64,000 bases of DNA from Cricetomys ansorgei (GCA_026225945.1 JAMJFZ010003163.1:17405501-17469500), one strand, 5' to 3'; positions 20,060 through 31,760 are shown, counted from the stretch's first letter. Program-made: numbers and translations. Notes: a model not told the origin generated them from the letters alone.

Positions 20060-20730
20060 AATTTAGATGAATTTTTCCCAAAGACCCATGAGTCGAATGC
20101 TTAATCACCAGCTTGTGGTGTTATTGGGAGATGGTGGAACTCTCAGAAAGCAGGGCCTCGTGAAAGGAATATAGATCATTGGAGCATGCCTTTGAAGAGG
20201 ATATTGAGATCCCGGAGAGTCAGTCAGTCCCTACCCTGGCCTCCCTCCGTCTCCCTCCTTCCTGATTGCTATGGAGCGAGCAACTTCCTTTCTCATGCCT
20301 TCCAATACTGAGTTCCCTCAGGCCCCAAAGTGACGAGGCCAAGTGACCGTGGACCTCAGAAATGGTGACCCTAAATAAACCTTCCTCTCGATTAGCTCAT
20401 GTGTTCTGCTCACTGACATGCTAATATTAATTAGCACACCAAAGTGCCAAAGGACTATCAACAAAGTGAGTAGTGTCAGAAGTGGGGTTTCCCACAGTTG
20501 TCTGACTCAGCATTTGCGATCTACCCCACCCAGATACCTCTTGTGCTCAGAAGGCAGAAGGAGTCCCCTGACCATGGCCCAGGCAGCGTGACATCATGCA
20601 GCATTTGGACAGAGAATTCCTGGTGTCTGTCTCCTAATGTTCAGCTATCCATGGATATCTATAATTTAAGCCACTCAATCTGCTTTAGCAGGTTGTGTTT
20701 CAGCAGCGGTTTATGCTAATACAATGGTTA
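20060..20730 (+). repeat. Possible old MaLR-type LTR sequence
   Basis: 20090-20410 has 'ggtgttattgggagatggtg', 'ggaatatagatcattggagc' and a late 'taaataaacc'. 20500-20730 ends with 'taagccactcaatctgcttt' and 'cagcagcggtttatgctaat', a form of the 'taagccacccagt...gcagc' end typical of MSTA/MLT1 LTRs. Two adjacent decayed copies, or one copy with an insertion, are possible. Boundaries are poor. Confidence 0.4.
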
Positions 20731-21214
20731 TATTACAAGAATACAAATGCACAGCTCATAACTGTTCTGTTATCGTTAGCCACATTCAAGAGAACATGAC
20801 ACAAAGTAGGTATTTTGTCTCCTGGAAACAAAGAGAGCTTTGAAAGAACAAAAGATTACACATCCGTTCTTTGGGGAGGGAAATGCCTGCCAAGCGGAGG
20901 GTATTCTACAACACGTGAAGGAAGACAAGGCCGGCCGGCCTCACTCCAAACTCCTGCTCACACAAAGAAACCACGCATTTGTTATTTGGAAAGAGAATAC
21001 TATTTGCATGTTTACTTGAGAGAAAAAAGAAGCTGTTGCTGATATATGAGAACAAGCCAAAAAGGAAAATAAAAAGCAAGTCCTAGTTCATTGCTGGGAT
21101 CTGACTACTGATCATAACAGTGCTCCAGGGCGGTACTCAGAGGTAATTTGCTGCACGGCATTGGCCTGGATGTCTGTTCATGCGGCTCTTCCTTTAAAAA
21201 TTGAGAACTGTTAT
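20731..21214. other. Unique sequence
   Basis: No element recognised. A GGCCGGCCGGCC run lies at about 20930-20941. Confidence 0.45.
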
Positions 21215-21470
21215 GGTGTGAGTGTGCATGCGTGTGTGCATGTACGTGCGCACATGCCACAGTGCCCGGAGGACAGCTTTTGAGAGCTGGTTCTTGTGTT
21301 TACTTTGTTGAGACGGGGGTCTCCCTTGTTCTTGTCCCTCTGAGTACCTTATCTTAGGTGACCCAAGAGCTTCCCATGATTCCTGTCTTCACATCCCATC
21401 TTGCCCCAGAAGTGTTGGGATTGCAAATGTGAGACACTGCATTAGATTCCTGAGGTGCCCCCCCCCGTGT

Positions 21471-21514
<44 letters not shown>

Positions 21515-21765
21515 ACTTATGTGCAGGTGTCCCTGGAGGCCAGAAGAGCATCAGATAGCCTGAAATACAGGTGGTTGTAAGCCTTCTGGTGAGGATGTTG
21601 GGAACCACAGTTGGTCCTCTGCTAGAGCGGCAAGTGATCTTAACCTCTGAGTCGCTTCGACCCTCTGCATCTGGCTTTTTGTGGGTTCCAGGAGTCAAAC
21701 TCAGGTTGTCAGGATTGCATAGAAAATGCTTTTAACTTTTTGAACTATTTTTGTGGGCCCTTCCC
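21215..21765 (-). repeat. Older rodent SINE-type repeat split by a B3 insertion
   Basis: The left half (21215-21466) has 'gtgcatgtacgtgcgcacat', 'gccacagtgcccggaggaca', 'ttgagacgggggtctccctt' and 'cagaagtgttgggattgcaa'. The right half (21662-21765) has 'ctggctttttgtgggttcca', 'ggagtcaaactcaggttgtc' and 'aggattgcatagaaaatgct'. Together they read as one antisense rodent repeat with a tRNA-like end at the right. The B3 and its (GT)n at 21467-21661 lie between the halves. Confidence 0.7.
21467..21661 (-). mobile_element. B3/B2-type SINE, inverted, nested
   Basis: A (GT)n tail (21467-21511) is followed by 'gtgcaggtgtccctggaggc', 'cagaagagcatcagatagcc', 'ggtggttgtaagccttctgg', 'tgaggatgttgggaaccaca' and 'taacctctgagtcgcttcga'. 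This is a B3-family SINE on the minus strand whose A-tail became a CA microsatellite. Confidence 0.88.
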
Positions 21766-22251
21766 CCTTTACTTTTCCAGAGCTCACTCAGAGTCTCACA
21801 TACTTGTGAGGCAAGGGTTCTACCACTGGGTCACAGCTCAGACTTATGCAATTTTTCTAAGGGGTAGGGCAGAATGGTTGGCTGTTCCAAGGTAGGCACT
21901 CAAAAGCAGTCAGAATATGCTAAGGGAAAGGCAGGCGTGTGCTTGTCACTGTGTGACTAAAACATTTCCAAGTGATCCCTTTGCTAAAGTCCCTTTCCTG
22001 TAAGGGCTTGTAAAAAAAAAAAAAAAAGGAAATTAATTGTTATCTCACATACGTTCACCTACTTTTTGAAGTATAGCTGTGGTCAGAGAAGACCCAGGAA
22101 GACCCAGGACTCTCTCTAAAGTCCTAGCAAGAGGTCTGAAGCCGTAGAAAGGCAGCGATGAGAAAGAACAGAGCCCCAGTCGCAGCTGTTCTCACAATGG
22201 CTATTTTCTTCCTGGGGCGGGAGCTACTTGGATAAAGTTATTTATTCCTTG
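21766..22251. other. Unique sequence
   Basis: Holds an A run at 22013-22027. Nothing else recognised. Confidence 0.45.
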
Positions 22252-22493
22252 CTCTAGAACAACGGTTCTCAACCTTCCTAATGCTGCGACCCTTTAATAC
22301 TGCCCCTCATGTTGTGACCCCCTCAACCATAAAATTATTCTCATTACTACTTCATAACTGTCATTTTGCTACTGTTGTGAATCACAGTGTAAATATCTGA
22401 TATGCAGATGGTCTTAGATGACCCTGTGAAGGGGTTGGGTGTCCAACCTCCAAAGGGGTCGCGATCCACAGGTTGAGAACCACTGCTCTAAGG
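22252..22493 (+). mobile_element. URR1-type hAT MITE, copy 2
   Basis: Termini 22260 ('caacggttctcaaccttcct') and 22485 ('ggttgagaaccactg') are inverted repeats. Internal blocks match copy 1 at 5372-5594, same strand: 'ctgcgaccctttaatactgc', 'cataaaattattctcattac', 'gatatgcagatggtcttaga'. Flanking 8-mers ctctagaa and ctctaagg share the first five bases, fitting a decayed 8-bp hAT target duplication. Confidence 0.95.
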
Positions 22494-22585
22494 GGAACAC
22501 CATCATGTGCCCCTCCAGATTCTCTCTCCTAGCAGAGCAGAACGAGAACTACGAAAAGGAGAGTCAAACAGCAGTAGCTCAGAGA

Positions 22586-22780
22586 GAGACTAAAGTCCCA
22601 GTTCTGCTGTGTGACCTTGGGTAAGATAATCAACTTCCTCTGTGTCACGGTTTCCTCATCTCTAAAGAAGGCTGACAATATCCATTCTGCAAAGGATTCC
22701 TTAAGTGTCTACTGAATCTACGTGTTCACATAACGAAGCAAAGCAAAGGACCCACTCACAGTGGTACCAGGCGTAGAATC
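22586..22780 (+). mobile_element. MIR SINE
   Basis: 'gttctgctgtgtgaccttgg', 'gtaagataatcaacttcctc' and 'ggtttcctcatctctaaaga' form one of the best-kept MIR cores in the window. Confidence 0.88.
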
Positions 22781-23050
22781 AATACCCGCCCAAGGCTAAC
22801 AGTTGTTGATTTTGGCAGCAGCCTTCCTTCCCTCGCAACTTCTCCTAGGAGACAGATTTTTTTCTTTTAAACAAATTCTCTATTCAATTTCTGGATCCGA
22901 CATTGTTCATGTTTTCTTATTCATGCCCCAAATATTGGCTTCCTTTTCACAGTTTTTCCAGCCCCTATTTAAGAGCAAGCCAATTATAAGCTGACGGTTG
23001 TATTGCTCATCAGTGGTATCCCTGACGAAACATGATCCCTCGTTTGTCAC
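22781..23050. other. Unique sequence
   Basis: No element recognised. Confidence 0.4.
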
Positions 23051-23148
23051 TTGAGGCGGAGTCTCACCGTATAAACCAGCCGGCGTTGAACTTTGCTTCA
23101 GCCTCCCAGGCTCTGGGATTACAGGCCTGTGCCACATTCCCAACTGAT
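23051..23148 (-). mobile_element. Old B1-type SINE, inverted
   Basis: 'cttgaggcggagtctcaccg', 'accagccggcgttgaacttt', 'cagcctcccaggctctggga' and 'ttacaggcctgtgccacatt' are antisense B1/proto-B1. Confidence 0.75.
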
Positions 23149-24244
23149 TTTCTTTTTCCTCAAAAAGTCTATAGTTGCCTGTGCTGTTGTTTGTAGCTGT
23201 TTGCATTTTAGATAGTCTTCTAGCTCTGTGCCTGCCACCTTCTGCATAACTACTTTTCATCCAAGGAGACGGACATCTTTGCATCCTTCTATGGATGTGT
23301 GACTCTTGCTTTGCACAGGGATGCCCACCCTCGAGCTAGCGCTGAAGTATTGATTTCTTCTCCTAGTCATTTAACATTCTCACAGATGCCCTGGAAGAGC
23401 AATTTACAAATGATTGCAAAAGCATAGAGACTGTTTGACTGACAGTTCTGCACCTTCCACCAGGACTCACTGCATGTTACACATTCCCTCCTAAGGACGT
23501 TTTAAATCCCCATCGAAAACCTTGTTTGCCTGGGAGCCACACAGCTGCCTGTGTAGGCAAGGAGACTTCTTCTCTCTGGCAGGTGGAAATGGTTCTTTCC
23601 TGGCTGAACCTTGCTCTGGGCCAGCCCCTCTCCTAAAGGAGAGATTGGCCTAAGTAAGGACGCTAAAGCCAATGTTTGGCAGACTCTGCTCTCCTGACCC
23701 TACCTGCCAGGCCCAGCAATTCATGAGCCTTCTAGGGCAGAAGCCAGGAGGCACAGAGCAAAACTGCCTCTGAGTGTGTATTTCAAGGTTATTTATTAGT
23801 CCTTTGCTTAGCCTAGCCAGCTCTCCACCAGGCTGTTTTGCCTCATGCGGCCTGCCACAGAGGTGCAATTTGGAGATGCAGAGATGTCAGGGTGATTTTC
23901 CATTCTCTGGTGACAGTGTTATCATGGAGGAGAGAGGAGGGCAGCTTGCTGTGCTGATGAATGTTTCTCATTTCAGAGGTTCTGGGGGCCAGGGAAGCAC
24001 AGCACTGACTGTTGTCAGATTCCCTGAGGCCCCAGAGCTCACCCAGGGTCCCCTTTCTGGGGAAGTAACTCTAACAGTTTTCTTTGCAAATCCCGCTTCC
24101 CAGCCCTGACCTGTCAGTGCTATAGAGCTCTGTTACACTGGATGCCTTAGGCTGCTAAGGTGGAGCTGAGGCCCAAAGCCAACGCACTGCCATTCTAGAA
24201 AACGTCTGAACACCGAGCAATCCCCCCAGCCCTCAGGAATTGTT
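23149..24244. other. Unique sequence
   Basis: No repeat or known coding sequence recognised. Open frames here (at most 111 codons) lack any recognisable domain. Confidence 0.45.
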
Positions 24245-24382
24245 TCGTTGTTGTTTGTTTGTTTTAAAAACAGGGCACTTGGATCCCAGGCTGGCCATGC
24301 AGCTAAGGTCTAGAATGCCTGATCCTACTGTCTCCACCTCTCAAGTGCCAAGGTGACAGGCTTGTACCACCACGCCCAGACA
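24245..24382 (-). mobile_element. Old B1 SINE, inverted
   Basis: A T-rich start ('ttgtttgtttgttttaaaaa') is followed by 'cagggcacttggatcccagg', 'ctggccatgcagctaaggtc', 'tctcaagtgccaaggtgaca' and 'ggcttgtaccaccacgccca', antisense B1 to its 5' end. Confidence 0.82.
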
Positions 24383-25585
24383 GCCTTGGTTCAATGAAGC
24401 AGGACCCCTCTCTGTAGCACAGGCTGGCTTCTGGTCTCAAGCTCAAAGGTCCTAGAGATCCCAGATGCATGCTAATTACCATGCCTGTCTCTTGTTCGTC
24501 TTCTTGCTGAGTCATCAGAGGAGCTCTGGCTTCTCAGCCAGACCAGCTGCCCTCAGAATCCACATTTGTTTCTTGCATAGCTTTCTGCTGCTCCAGGTTT
24601 GTGAAAGAGCCCAGTGCTCTGTTCCCTGAGCAACCCATCAGCCTTAGAGGTTCCTGGACAGCCAGGGCACCTCTGGCACGGTAAGTCTGTCTGCAGGAGG
24701 CACGGTTTGTTTTGTGACTTCAGGTGACTGGCCTAGAGGCAGAGGGTGAGGCTCTAAGCAGTGATCAGTCACACATGTGTGCTCAACTGAACATGTTCTT
24801 TGTCCTTCCAGGTCATCCCAGGGAACACAGGAAGTGTTTGAACACGTGTGTGTTTGAAGGCCTGGGAAGGAGAAAGAACATGGAGCCTTCATAGTTTTGC
24901 CTAATGGCATGATGTATGTGTGTGAATAGCCATTAGGAGTAAGCGCAGAACTTGGCTGAATTTTAATGGGTGCCATTTCCAATAAGCCCTTGGACTGAGA
25001 GGCAAGCTGATTGTGTCAGAGCTGAGGTGTGTAAATGCAGAGCTGAAGATAAAGCTCTGAAAAGCAGTTATGCTTTTTTTCCAGGAAAGATACTACTGAA
25101 AACAACATAGATCTGAACTTAACTTTTTTCTAGTTGCTTTTTGGTTGTAAAAATCTCTTGATGCTCAATTTCTTCTCCCACCTGACCCAAACACCAGGCA
25201 TCCTGGGAACCTGGCGGGATTTGAGCAGATTCTAATGTATTCATTTAGAAGGCAGGCACCGGGCAGCAGCCATGTGCTTGGGACTGTGAGGAGGGGCCTT
25301 GCTCTTGGGACTGTAAGGGCATTTCAGGGTCACATAAGACACAGACATGTCCTCAGACAGTGTGGGACTGTGTGAAAAGGGTGTGTTTGGAATCCTGTCC
25401 CAAGCTGGACTTGCAATTTGACTGAAAGGTTTAATGTCTCCAATCCCCAGTTTCCATACGAACACGTGAGGCCGGGGCTGCTCATCTCTTGAGGGTCCTT
25501 TGAGAATTCAGTAGCATGCCGTTTTTACAAAGTGAATGTGATCATGACCAGCCCTCACTCAAAACACTACAAAGGTTGCTAGGTG
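24383..25585. other. Unique sequence
   Basis: No repeat recognised. Small open frames only. Confidence 0.45.
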
Positions 25586-25928
25586 TCTTAGTTATTTTTC
25601 CATTGCTGTGGGAAAACATCAAGACCAAGGCAACTTATAAAGGAAAGCGTTTATTTAGATCTTACAATTCAGAGGGTGAGAGTCCATGGCCATCATGGTG
25701 GGGAGATGGCAGCAGGCAGGCAGGCATGGCAGGAGCAGGAGGTAAGAGCTCACATCTGGATCCACATCATGAGGCAGAGAGACTGGAAATAGCCAGAGTC
25801 TTTTGAGACCTCAAATCCTGGCCTCGGTGACACACCTCCTCCAACCAGGCCACACCTCTCAATTCTTCCCAAACAGTTCCATAAACTGGGGACCAAGCTT
25901 TCAAACTAAGAATCTATGGTGGCGACGG

Positions 25929-25973
<45 letters not shown>

Positions 25974-26020
25974 CGCGCGCACGCGCGCACGCACGTGTGC
26001 TCATTCAAACCACCACACTA
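25586..26020 (+). repeat. Dispersed rodent repeat A, copy 2, interrupted by a GT tract
   Basis: 'cttagttatttttccattgc', 'aagaccaaggcaacttataa', 'gagagtccatggccatcatg', 'ctcctccaaccaggccacac' and 'ccaaacagttccataaactg' match copy 1 at 350-735 in order. The final 'ctcattcaaaccaccacact' follows an alternating purine/pyrimidine tract at 25931-26000, which therefore grew inside the repeat. Confidence 0.85.
25931..26000. repeat. 70-bp alternating purine/pyrimidine tract, Z-DNA candidate
   Basis: (GT)20 at 25931-25970 runs without a break into ATGCGCGCGCACGCGC and GCACGCACGTGTGC. Alternation is perfect for all 70 bases, and the last 30 are GC-rich. (GC) and (GT) alternation is the best-known Z-forming sequence. 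The tract is also CpG-rich in CpG-poor surroundings. Confidence 0.93.
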
Positions 26021-26041
26021 GGAAATTTGGAAGAGGATAAA

Positions 26042-26127
26042 GTCCTCCCTCTTCCTTTCTCCTCCTTCCTCCTCCTCCCCTCTCCTCTTCCTCTTCTTTC
26101 TCTCTCCTTCTCAAGCTTCTTCTAGCT
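26042..26127. repeat. Polypyrimidine tract (CT-rich)
   Basis: About 85 bases are almost all C and T on the plus strand, with only a few purines near its right end. Such tracts can form triplexes. It starts 42 bases after the alternating tract above. Confidence 0.88.
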
Positions 26128-28645
26128 CCTTGGGTCTCTTTACATCCGGATAACTATTCTCTGCAGAGCCTAACAAAGTAAATTCTCATTTTATGTTTTA
26201 ATCAATTTGTCTCACAAAAAGTATGTCTAGGATGATAAGAGAAAGCATTAGAAAAAAAATAAAGCACTAGACAAGTCATGGAATTCGCCTGCCAGCCCCT
26301 GTCTTCTAGCCCTGTTTGCCTTGAGAAAAGAAGCCAAGGAGAAAGAAAAGGCCACACTGACTCTGCAGGGGTGAGCACCAGGATTAATTAGAGGAACTTC
26401 CCATAATGAACCTTGCTGTTTAAAAATGCATGAATGGAAACCATTTCTGCCCTCCGCTTTGTGAATGAACTGCATAGAGGTGTTTGCAGGAGTGAACTCA
26501 TCCCCCATGGTGCACCCTCCTGGGTGACTCATGTGCTTATGGAGTTTACAGACCACAGAATATGTGGTTTATGTAGTGGGAGGAGAGGGAAAGACATATT
26601 GGTGGGTTCTCTGGAAATGCCTTACCAGAATGTGGTCCACTGGGAATGCAGGGTAGTCCAGGCCCGGGGAGACTGGGGAAAGAAGGGATGCCTGAGCTTA
26701 GGGTAGAGCTGACGCCATATTAACTAGGAAGGTGGGTATGTAGGGAGAGTTGTACAGAAGGTGAAGCTTCCTAGGAAGAGAGGTGGGCATTTTGGAAAGC
26801 TGAATCTTAGGTTTGTGATCTATTTCTGCCACTGTAGGTATGCGTCCTTTTCTCTGCCTCGGTTTCTCCAGACGTAATAAAAAGCTGCAGATTAAATGCT
26901 TGTTTCAAAGTTCCACTAGGATAAGGATTTTGTTTGATCATCTGAGACCCTCTCTCCCTCCCCCTTCCCCTCCTGGGTCCTTTGGCCCCGTAAGTCCAGT
27001 TACCTTTATTTTTCCTTCTCTTCCTTAACACCCTCCTGTAGCAGTACGCTACAAACTTTGATCCTTAATTCAGGGAAAAAGAAGGAAGGATAGAAAGAAA
27101 TGTTCACCACTTTTGCAAGCGGCCTTGATACAGAGTGAGAGACAGGTAGAAATCTTCACAGCCTCTTTTAGGCTGTCCTAAGCTTGAAGAGGACTAGCTG
27201 ACAGCGAATCAGACTAGCGTCTCAGCTCAGTCTGTAAACTCAATCTCTCCAACTTCTGTTCTTTTAGGAATTATCACACTAACGATGACAACCCTGACTC
27301 TTGGGGCCTCAGACCTTTTATACTCTAAGCCAAAAGTTCCCATAAACCCATGCGGCACATAATCCCACAGACAAGCTACGCGTGCCAGAACGACTTCACC
27401 TAACCAAACTATAGCCACCTGCATCGAGCATTCCAAACCCAACTCATGAACAACTACCACACCTGGGGCGGGAACGCAAACCTAGTCCAAGTGCCATTTT
27501 GTGCTTTTAAAGAAACAGAAATAACAAAAAGTTCTCGCAAGTGTCCCGCTACACCCTCCTCCAACACGCAGTGCCTTTTTTGTTTTTTTACGAGTCGGGT
27601 CACCGAGAGTAGCAACTGAAAACTTATTTAGTGCCTGGAAATACCCGCTGGGACAAGAGAAATGATGGATTGCTACACAAGCATTTGTTCCTAAATCTAA
27701 ATGCAGTAAAAATGTTAGAGACAGAGTAAGTGGAAACACTAAATGCCATGGTTGCACAAGAATTTCAAGTTCTATAAGAGCAGCAACATTTGGGTAAAGG
27801 GAATCTCTGAACTCACTGTCCCTTTAATTAATCACCCTGATTGCATAATCACTAATAGGCATAGAGAATTGGGGTGCCCAAACCATGCCACAGGGTAATG
27901 GTTACTTTGCGCTGATGACAAACGAGAACAGTACATCGAAGACAGCTCCCTGCTTCCTTCCTTCCGCTCATATCCTGGCTATGAAGCTCCCTTGGTGGAG
28001 GCATCCATGCTGCCTCCTCCCGCACTAGCAAGGAAGATAACTTGATCGCTGGTGAGTCTACATAAATAAACCGCATTTACTGAGACAGCCCTTACTATTT
28101 ATTGATTTCCTGCGTATACTCATCTCCCGATAATTTCCCAGACACCTGTCTTTTGTCTTGTCATTTCTCTACAGATTATTGCTCTTTGTTAAGATGACCT
28201 GTGAACTCTCAGACCTAACTCTTTCTTTGGAGTCTGCCTCCGTCTGTGTGGAGCTCCTGGGTATATACAGAGATTGAAACACTATATCAGGTGTGTTCTG
28301 TGTGCCTTTTCTCCTATCAATCTGCCTTTGCCAATGTAATTGCCTGGCCTGCTACCTCCCTTCCATGATGGATTGAAAGAGCCTTTTCTGATCTCAGGAG
28401 TGGTGTGGTTCTTTGCACACTTGTAGGTTACAGAACCCACAGCACATGACAAAAAAGCGACTCTGAGCCTCCAAGATGGCACAGAGTGAGACCCTTGCTT
28501 GGATCCCTGGTAGCTTGAGTTTGTGCCCAGCCCCCTCCCCAACACAGGCACACACACATTGGCTGACCACACTGTCCCCCTGTGTCCTTGGTTCAGTTGA
28601 ATTTTCCCTCCTGCTTTGGTTTCTTCAACTGAGCTCTCCATTGGC
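26128..28645. other. Unique sequence, about 2.5 kb
   Basis: 26800-26900 ('tgatctatttctgccactgt', 'ttttctctgcctcggtttct', 'ccagacgtaataaaaagctg') is a likely sense MIR. 27230-27470 is strikingly poor in G on the plus strand. 27450-27860 is free of repeats, AT-balanced and holds TTAATTAATC at 27824-27833; it could be conserved non-coding DNA. No gene recognised. Confidence 0.4.
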
Positions 28646-28659
28646 TTTTTTTTTTTTTT
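28646..28659. repeat. Poly(T) run
   Basis: Fourteen T, with no SINE body attached on either side. Confidence 0.9.
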
Positions 28660-30735
28660 CCTGATGTGGCCACAAACTCCAGTTCTTTCCATGAAGCTGG
28701 TGTCATCACTAGACAAAAGAAGAAAAAACAGGAGACTTGTGGGCAACATGGGAGATACTCTGAATGAATTCAGTGACTAGCAAAGTCTTCAACTCAAGAG
28801 CGGAAGGAAGGGCAGTTGAGCTTCAGCACATGGTGACACATAGACAAGAGAGTCAGTCTGCAGTGCTTGCCAACAGGGCTGCTGAGAGAAGCATACACTA
28901 AAATTCAGAACTGCAGAGGGGGAGAGGCCCTATGTCACCTGGGCCACATTTATACTGGAGGAGTAGTTTTGACACAGAGAACATTGGTTTGTTAAATATT
29001 AAGCCAAACCAACCAACCAACAAAATGCTGTGCTCATTCTTCACGTCTGTCTTTAGTGATACAGAATCACCTTTCTTCCCCGTTCTCTGAGTTAAGCTGA
29101 TATGTGATTCTAGGAGAATTTATTTTAGAGGCAAAGCTAAGCCTCCAAACTGTTTGATGTAAATGGGAGCAGGAGCAGGGGAGGGTGAGAACAAGGGATG
29201 CCTGGGTGGTGTTTTTGCCAGAGAACAGAAGCAGAAGTCCTTTTCTCTCCATGACCTTGGCCCTCCCAGTGGAAAGGACTTTTCTCAGAAGTGAGGTGTG
29301 CACACAGCCTGCCTCAAGAGCAGAGTTGTCTCTCCTGAGGTTTCAGGGCCAGCTCTTCTGAAGAAGGAGACATGGGCTGTGTCTCTCTGGAGACTTGCAA
29401 GACAAAGGATGCGATGGGACTCATGGGAAGGACAGGTGCTAACGACAGTGAAATCTGGATGAATTGTGGCACCAGGGTGGCTGAAAGTTCCTCCAACCCT
29501 GAAGCTGGGGCATTGCGAGTAGACCGAAGAGATCTGGTGTGTATGTGTGGGGGGCTTTCCTGGTCCCCATTGCAAACACGCCAGTAGCCTCCAGCACATC
29601 AGACAGCATCATCTAAAGACAGACAGAGCACACCCCGAGTTCAACGTCCCTCAAGATGCAATTTTACTATAATTCAGTCGTTTTCTGTTTTCCATGTCTT
29701 ACAGAAGTGCTTAAAAATATCCCCAAACAAAGATCTCTTGCTGACATTTTAAAAGACATGCCAGATAAAGTGGCATCGAGAGCCCTCTGAACAATGCCTG
29801 AACTTCAGGAGCCCCGATGAACACACTCACTTCAAGTACATTTGAGGAAACAATTTACTCTCGGTCTGTTTTGAATAATTGTATGAAAATAGTTTATAAG
29901 CATAATCAATCCTTAACAAAACCATTCTTTCACATCATTCACGAAAGTCTCAATCTGAAGATTACACTTAATGGAATTGTCTGTCAATTCTCATCATTAT
30001 TGATGGGGGCGGATGGCTCTTTGATTGTGCATTTTCTATGCAGAAAAAACTCTGTGCCTCTCCTGCTTTCAGGTCATCCTCCTGGCAGCTCACATTGTGA
30101 TCAGGGCCTTTCTTTGTTGGAGAAGTGTTTCCTTTAAACACCAGACTTCATGTATCATTATAAAGAAGACTATTCAGAGAGCAGTTTTTCATCTATAATT
30201 TCCTCATCTCCACGTTAGCATTTGAAATGAAGCTCATTGGGAGCTCGTAGCACAGATACTGACTTGAGAGGAACTCGGACACAACCCAAACAGAGCTAGA
30301 ACCATTGTGGCCATCAAGGACTCCTAGAGACAAGAGCTGACCGGGGCGGTACGCAGGGCCTGAATTGGAGACACATCCTCATTTCTCTTGCCTTGCTTTT
30401 GAGGTACAGGCCAGAGTTCCTCTGGTTCTTCTTATTCCTAGTGTGGGTTGGGTTTTTCTCCCAGTGATTTGCTACTCTCTTGTTTCACCTGCATTCAGCA
30501 TGTCTCCAGGGTAAATGGAACACAAGGAGCATGAGGAGCTCAGTTACAGTCTTCACTTGTGAAGGGCACTGGGCAGACAGAGGGCTTCAGCAAAGAAGGG
30601 CACTGTTGCTGGCTGCGTGCTGAGCATATGCTCGCGTCCCCTGCTGTAACTCCCTGCATAAGCCGACCCAGGGCATAATGCCTGTCTTGTGTGATGCTGT
30701 AGCAAACCCAGGTTTGGGAAACAGAGAATTTGGGT
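28660..30735. other. Unique sequence, about 2.1 kb
   Basis: No SINE, LTR or coding family recognised. A short (ACCA)n-like 'accaaccaaccaacaaaat' lies near 29010. Confidence 0.45.
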
Positions 30736-30921
30736 TTGAATTTGACTTTTTTTTTTTTCTTTTGGTTTTTCGAGACAGAGTTTCTCTGTTGTAACTCTGG
30801 CTGTCCTGGAACTCACTCTGTAGACCAGGCTGGCCTCAAACTCACAGAGATCTGCCTGCCTCTGCCTCCTGAGTGCTGGGATTAAAGGCATGTGCTACCA
30901 TTGACCAGCTTGAATTTGACT
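30736..30921 (-). mobile_element. B1 SINE, inverted, with perfect 12-bp target duplication
   Basis: Poly(T) (30747-30759) is followed by 'ttttcgagacagagtttctc', 'aactctggctgtcctggaac', 'tcactctgtagaccaggctg', 'gagatctgcctgcctctgcc' and 'gtgctgggattaaaggcatg'. Flanks 30736-30747 and 30910-30921 are identical (ttgaatttgact). This is the least-decayed B1 in the window, with about 10% or less divergence by eye from the B1 pattern. Confidence 0.97.
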
Positions 30922-30934
30922 CTTAAATTTAGGA

Positions 30935-31195
30935 GGGAGTGTAAGGTTATGGCAAAGAGGTTCATTCTGGGGTCTGCCTGGAATGGGTTTAAATTCCACT
31001 CCCTGGCTATGTGCTGTGTGACTTACCCTATAAACTTACCTCTCCACATCTCTGCCTCCTTGCCCGTAAAGTAGAAACGAGAATAAGGGTGAAATGAGAA
31101 ATGAGAATATGAAAGCCCACTGAGATAAGGCAGTTAACATGAGAGATACTGAGTGAGTAAGTTAATGAGTACAAAATATAAAATAAATAACATAA
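30935..31195 (+). mobile_element. MIR SINE, long copy
   Basis: 'ggaatgggtttaaattccac', 'tccctggctatgtgctgtgt', 'gacttaccctataaacttac' and 'ccttgcccgtaaagtagaaa' cover the 5' part and core. The 3' part continues as 'gagaatatgaaagcccac...gataaggcagttaaca'. An unusually complete MIR. Confidence 0.85.
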
Positions 31196-31640
31196 ACTCT
31201 TCTCTCCTTCGGTTGGAGAGAGGGCGTGGTCTGCACCATGTGAGAGCGCTTCGTACTTTTTTACTTTTGCATTGACATTCTGTAACCACTCTTCACAGAC
31301 AACCGAAGGGAGGGAAGATTTATCCACAGAGACCACCGAAGGGAGGAGAGGAGTTTTGGCTAAAGATTTCAGAAGATTTCAGTCTACCATTGTGGGAAAG
31401 GCACAGCGGGGCTCAGCCCATGGCGATGGCAGGGCAGCGTGCGGCAAAGGCTGTTCACATCACGGTCAGCCAGAAAGCAGGGAGAGTGTGACAAGAGCCA
31501 GAGGCCACTGTAACCTTCAAAGGCCCACCCCTGGTGGCCTACTTCTGACAGTTAGACTCTACAGACTCTCAAAATAGAACCACTGCCTGGGGCATAGCCA
31601 TTCCAAGTATGAGCCCGAAGGGGACATTTTGGTTTCGAAC

Positions 31641-31760
31641 TGTAGTGCCGTTCCTATGGTAAATTCAGGTGGCCTGGCTGCGTGACCCTGGCAATTTACT
31701 TTGCCTCTCAGCCTAGACTTCACAGTTAGAAAAAAGACAATAATGGTGTGGCTTACTTCT
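31641..31760 (+). mobile_element. MIR SINE
   Basis: 'taaattcaggtggcctggct', 'gcgtgaccctggcaatttac' and 'tttgcctctcagcctagact' form a MIR core, followed by 'gttagaaaaaagacaataat'. Confidence 0.78.

Noticed and set aside
20930..20941. GGCCGGCCGGCC as a CpG-island promoter mark
   Set aside because: An isolated 12-bp run without surrounding CpG enrichment.
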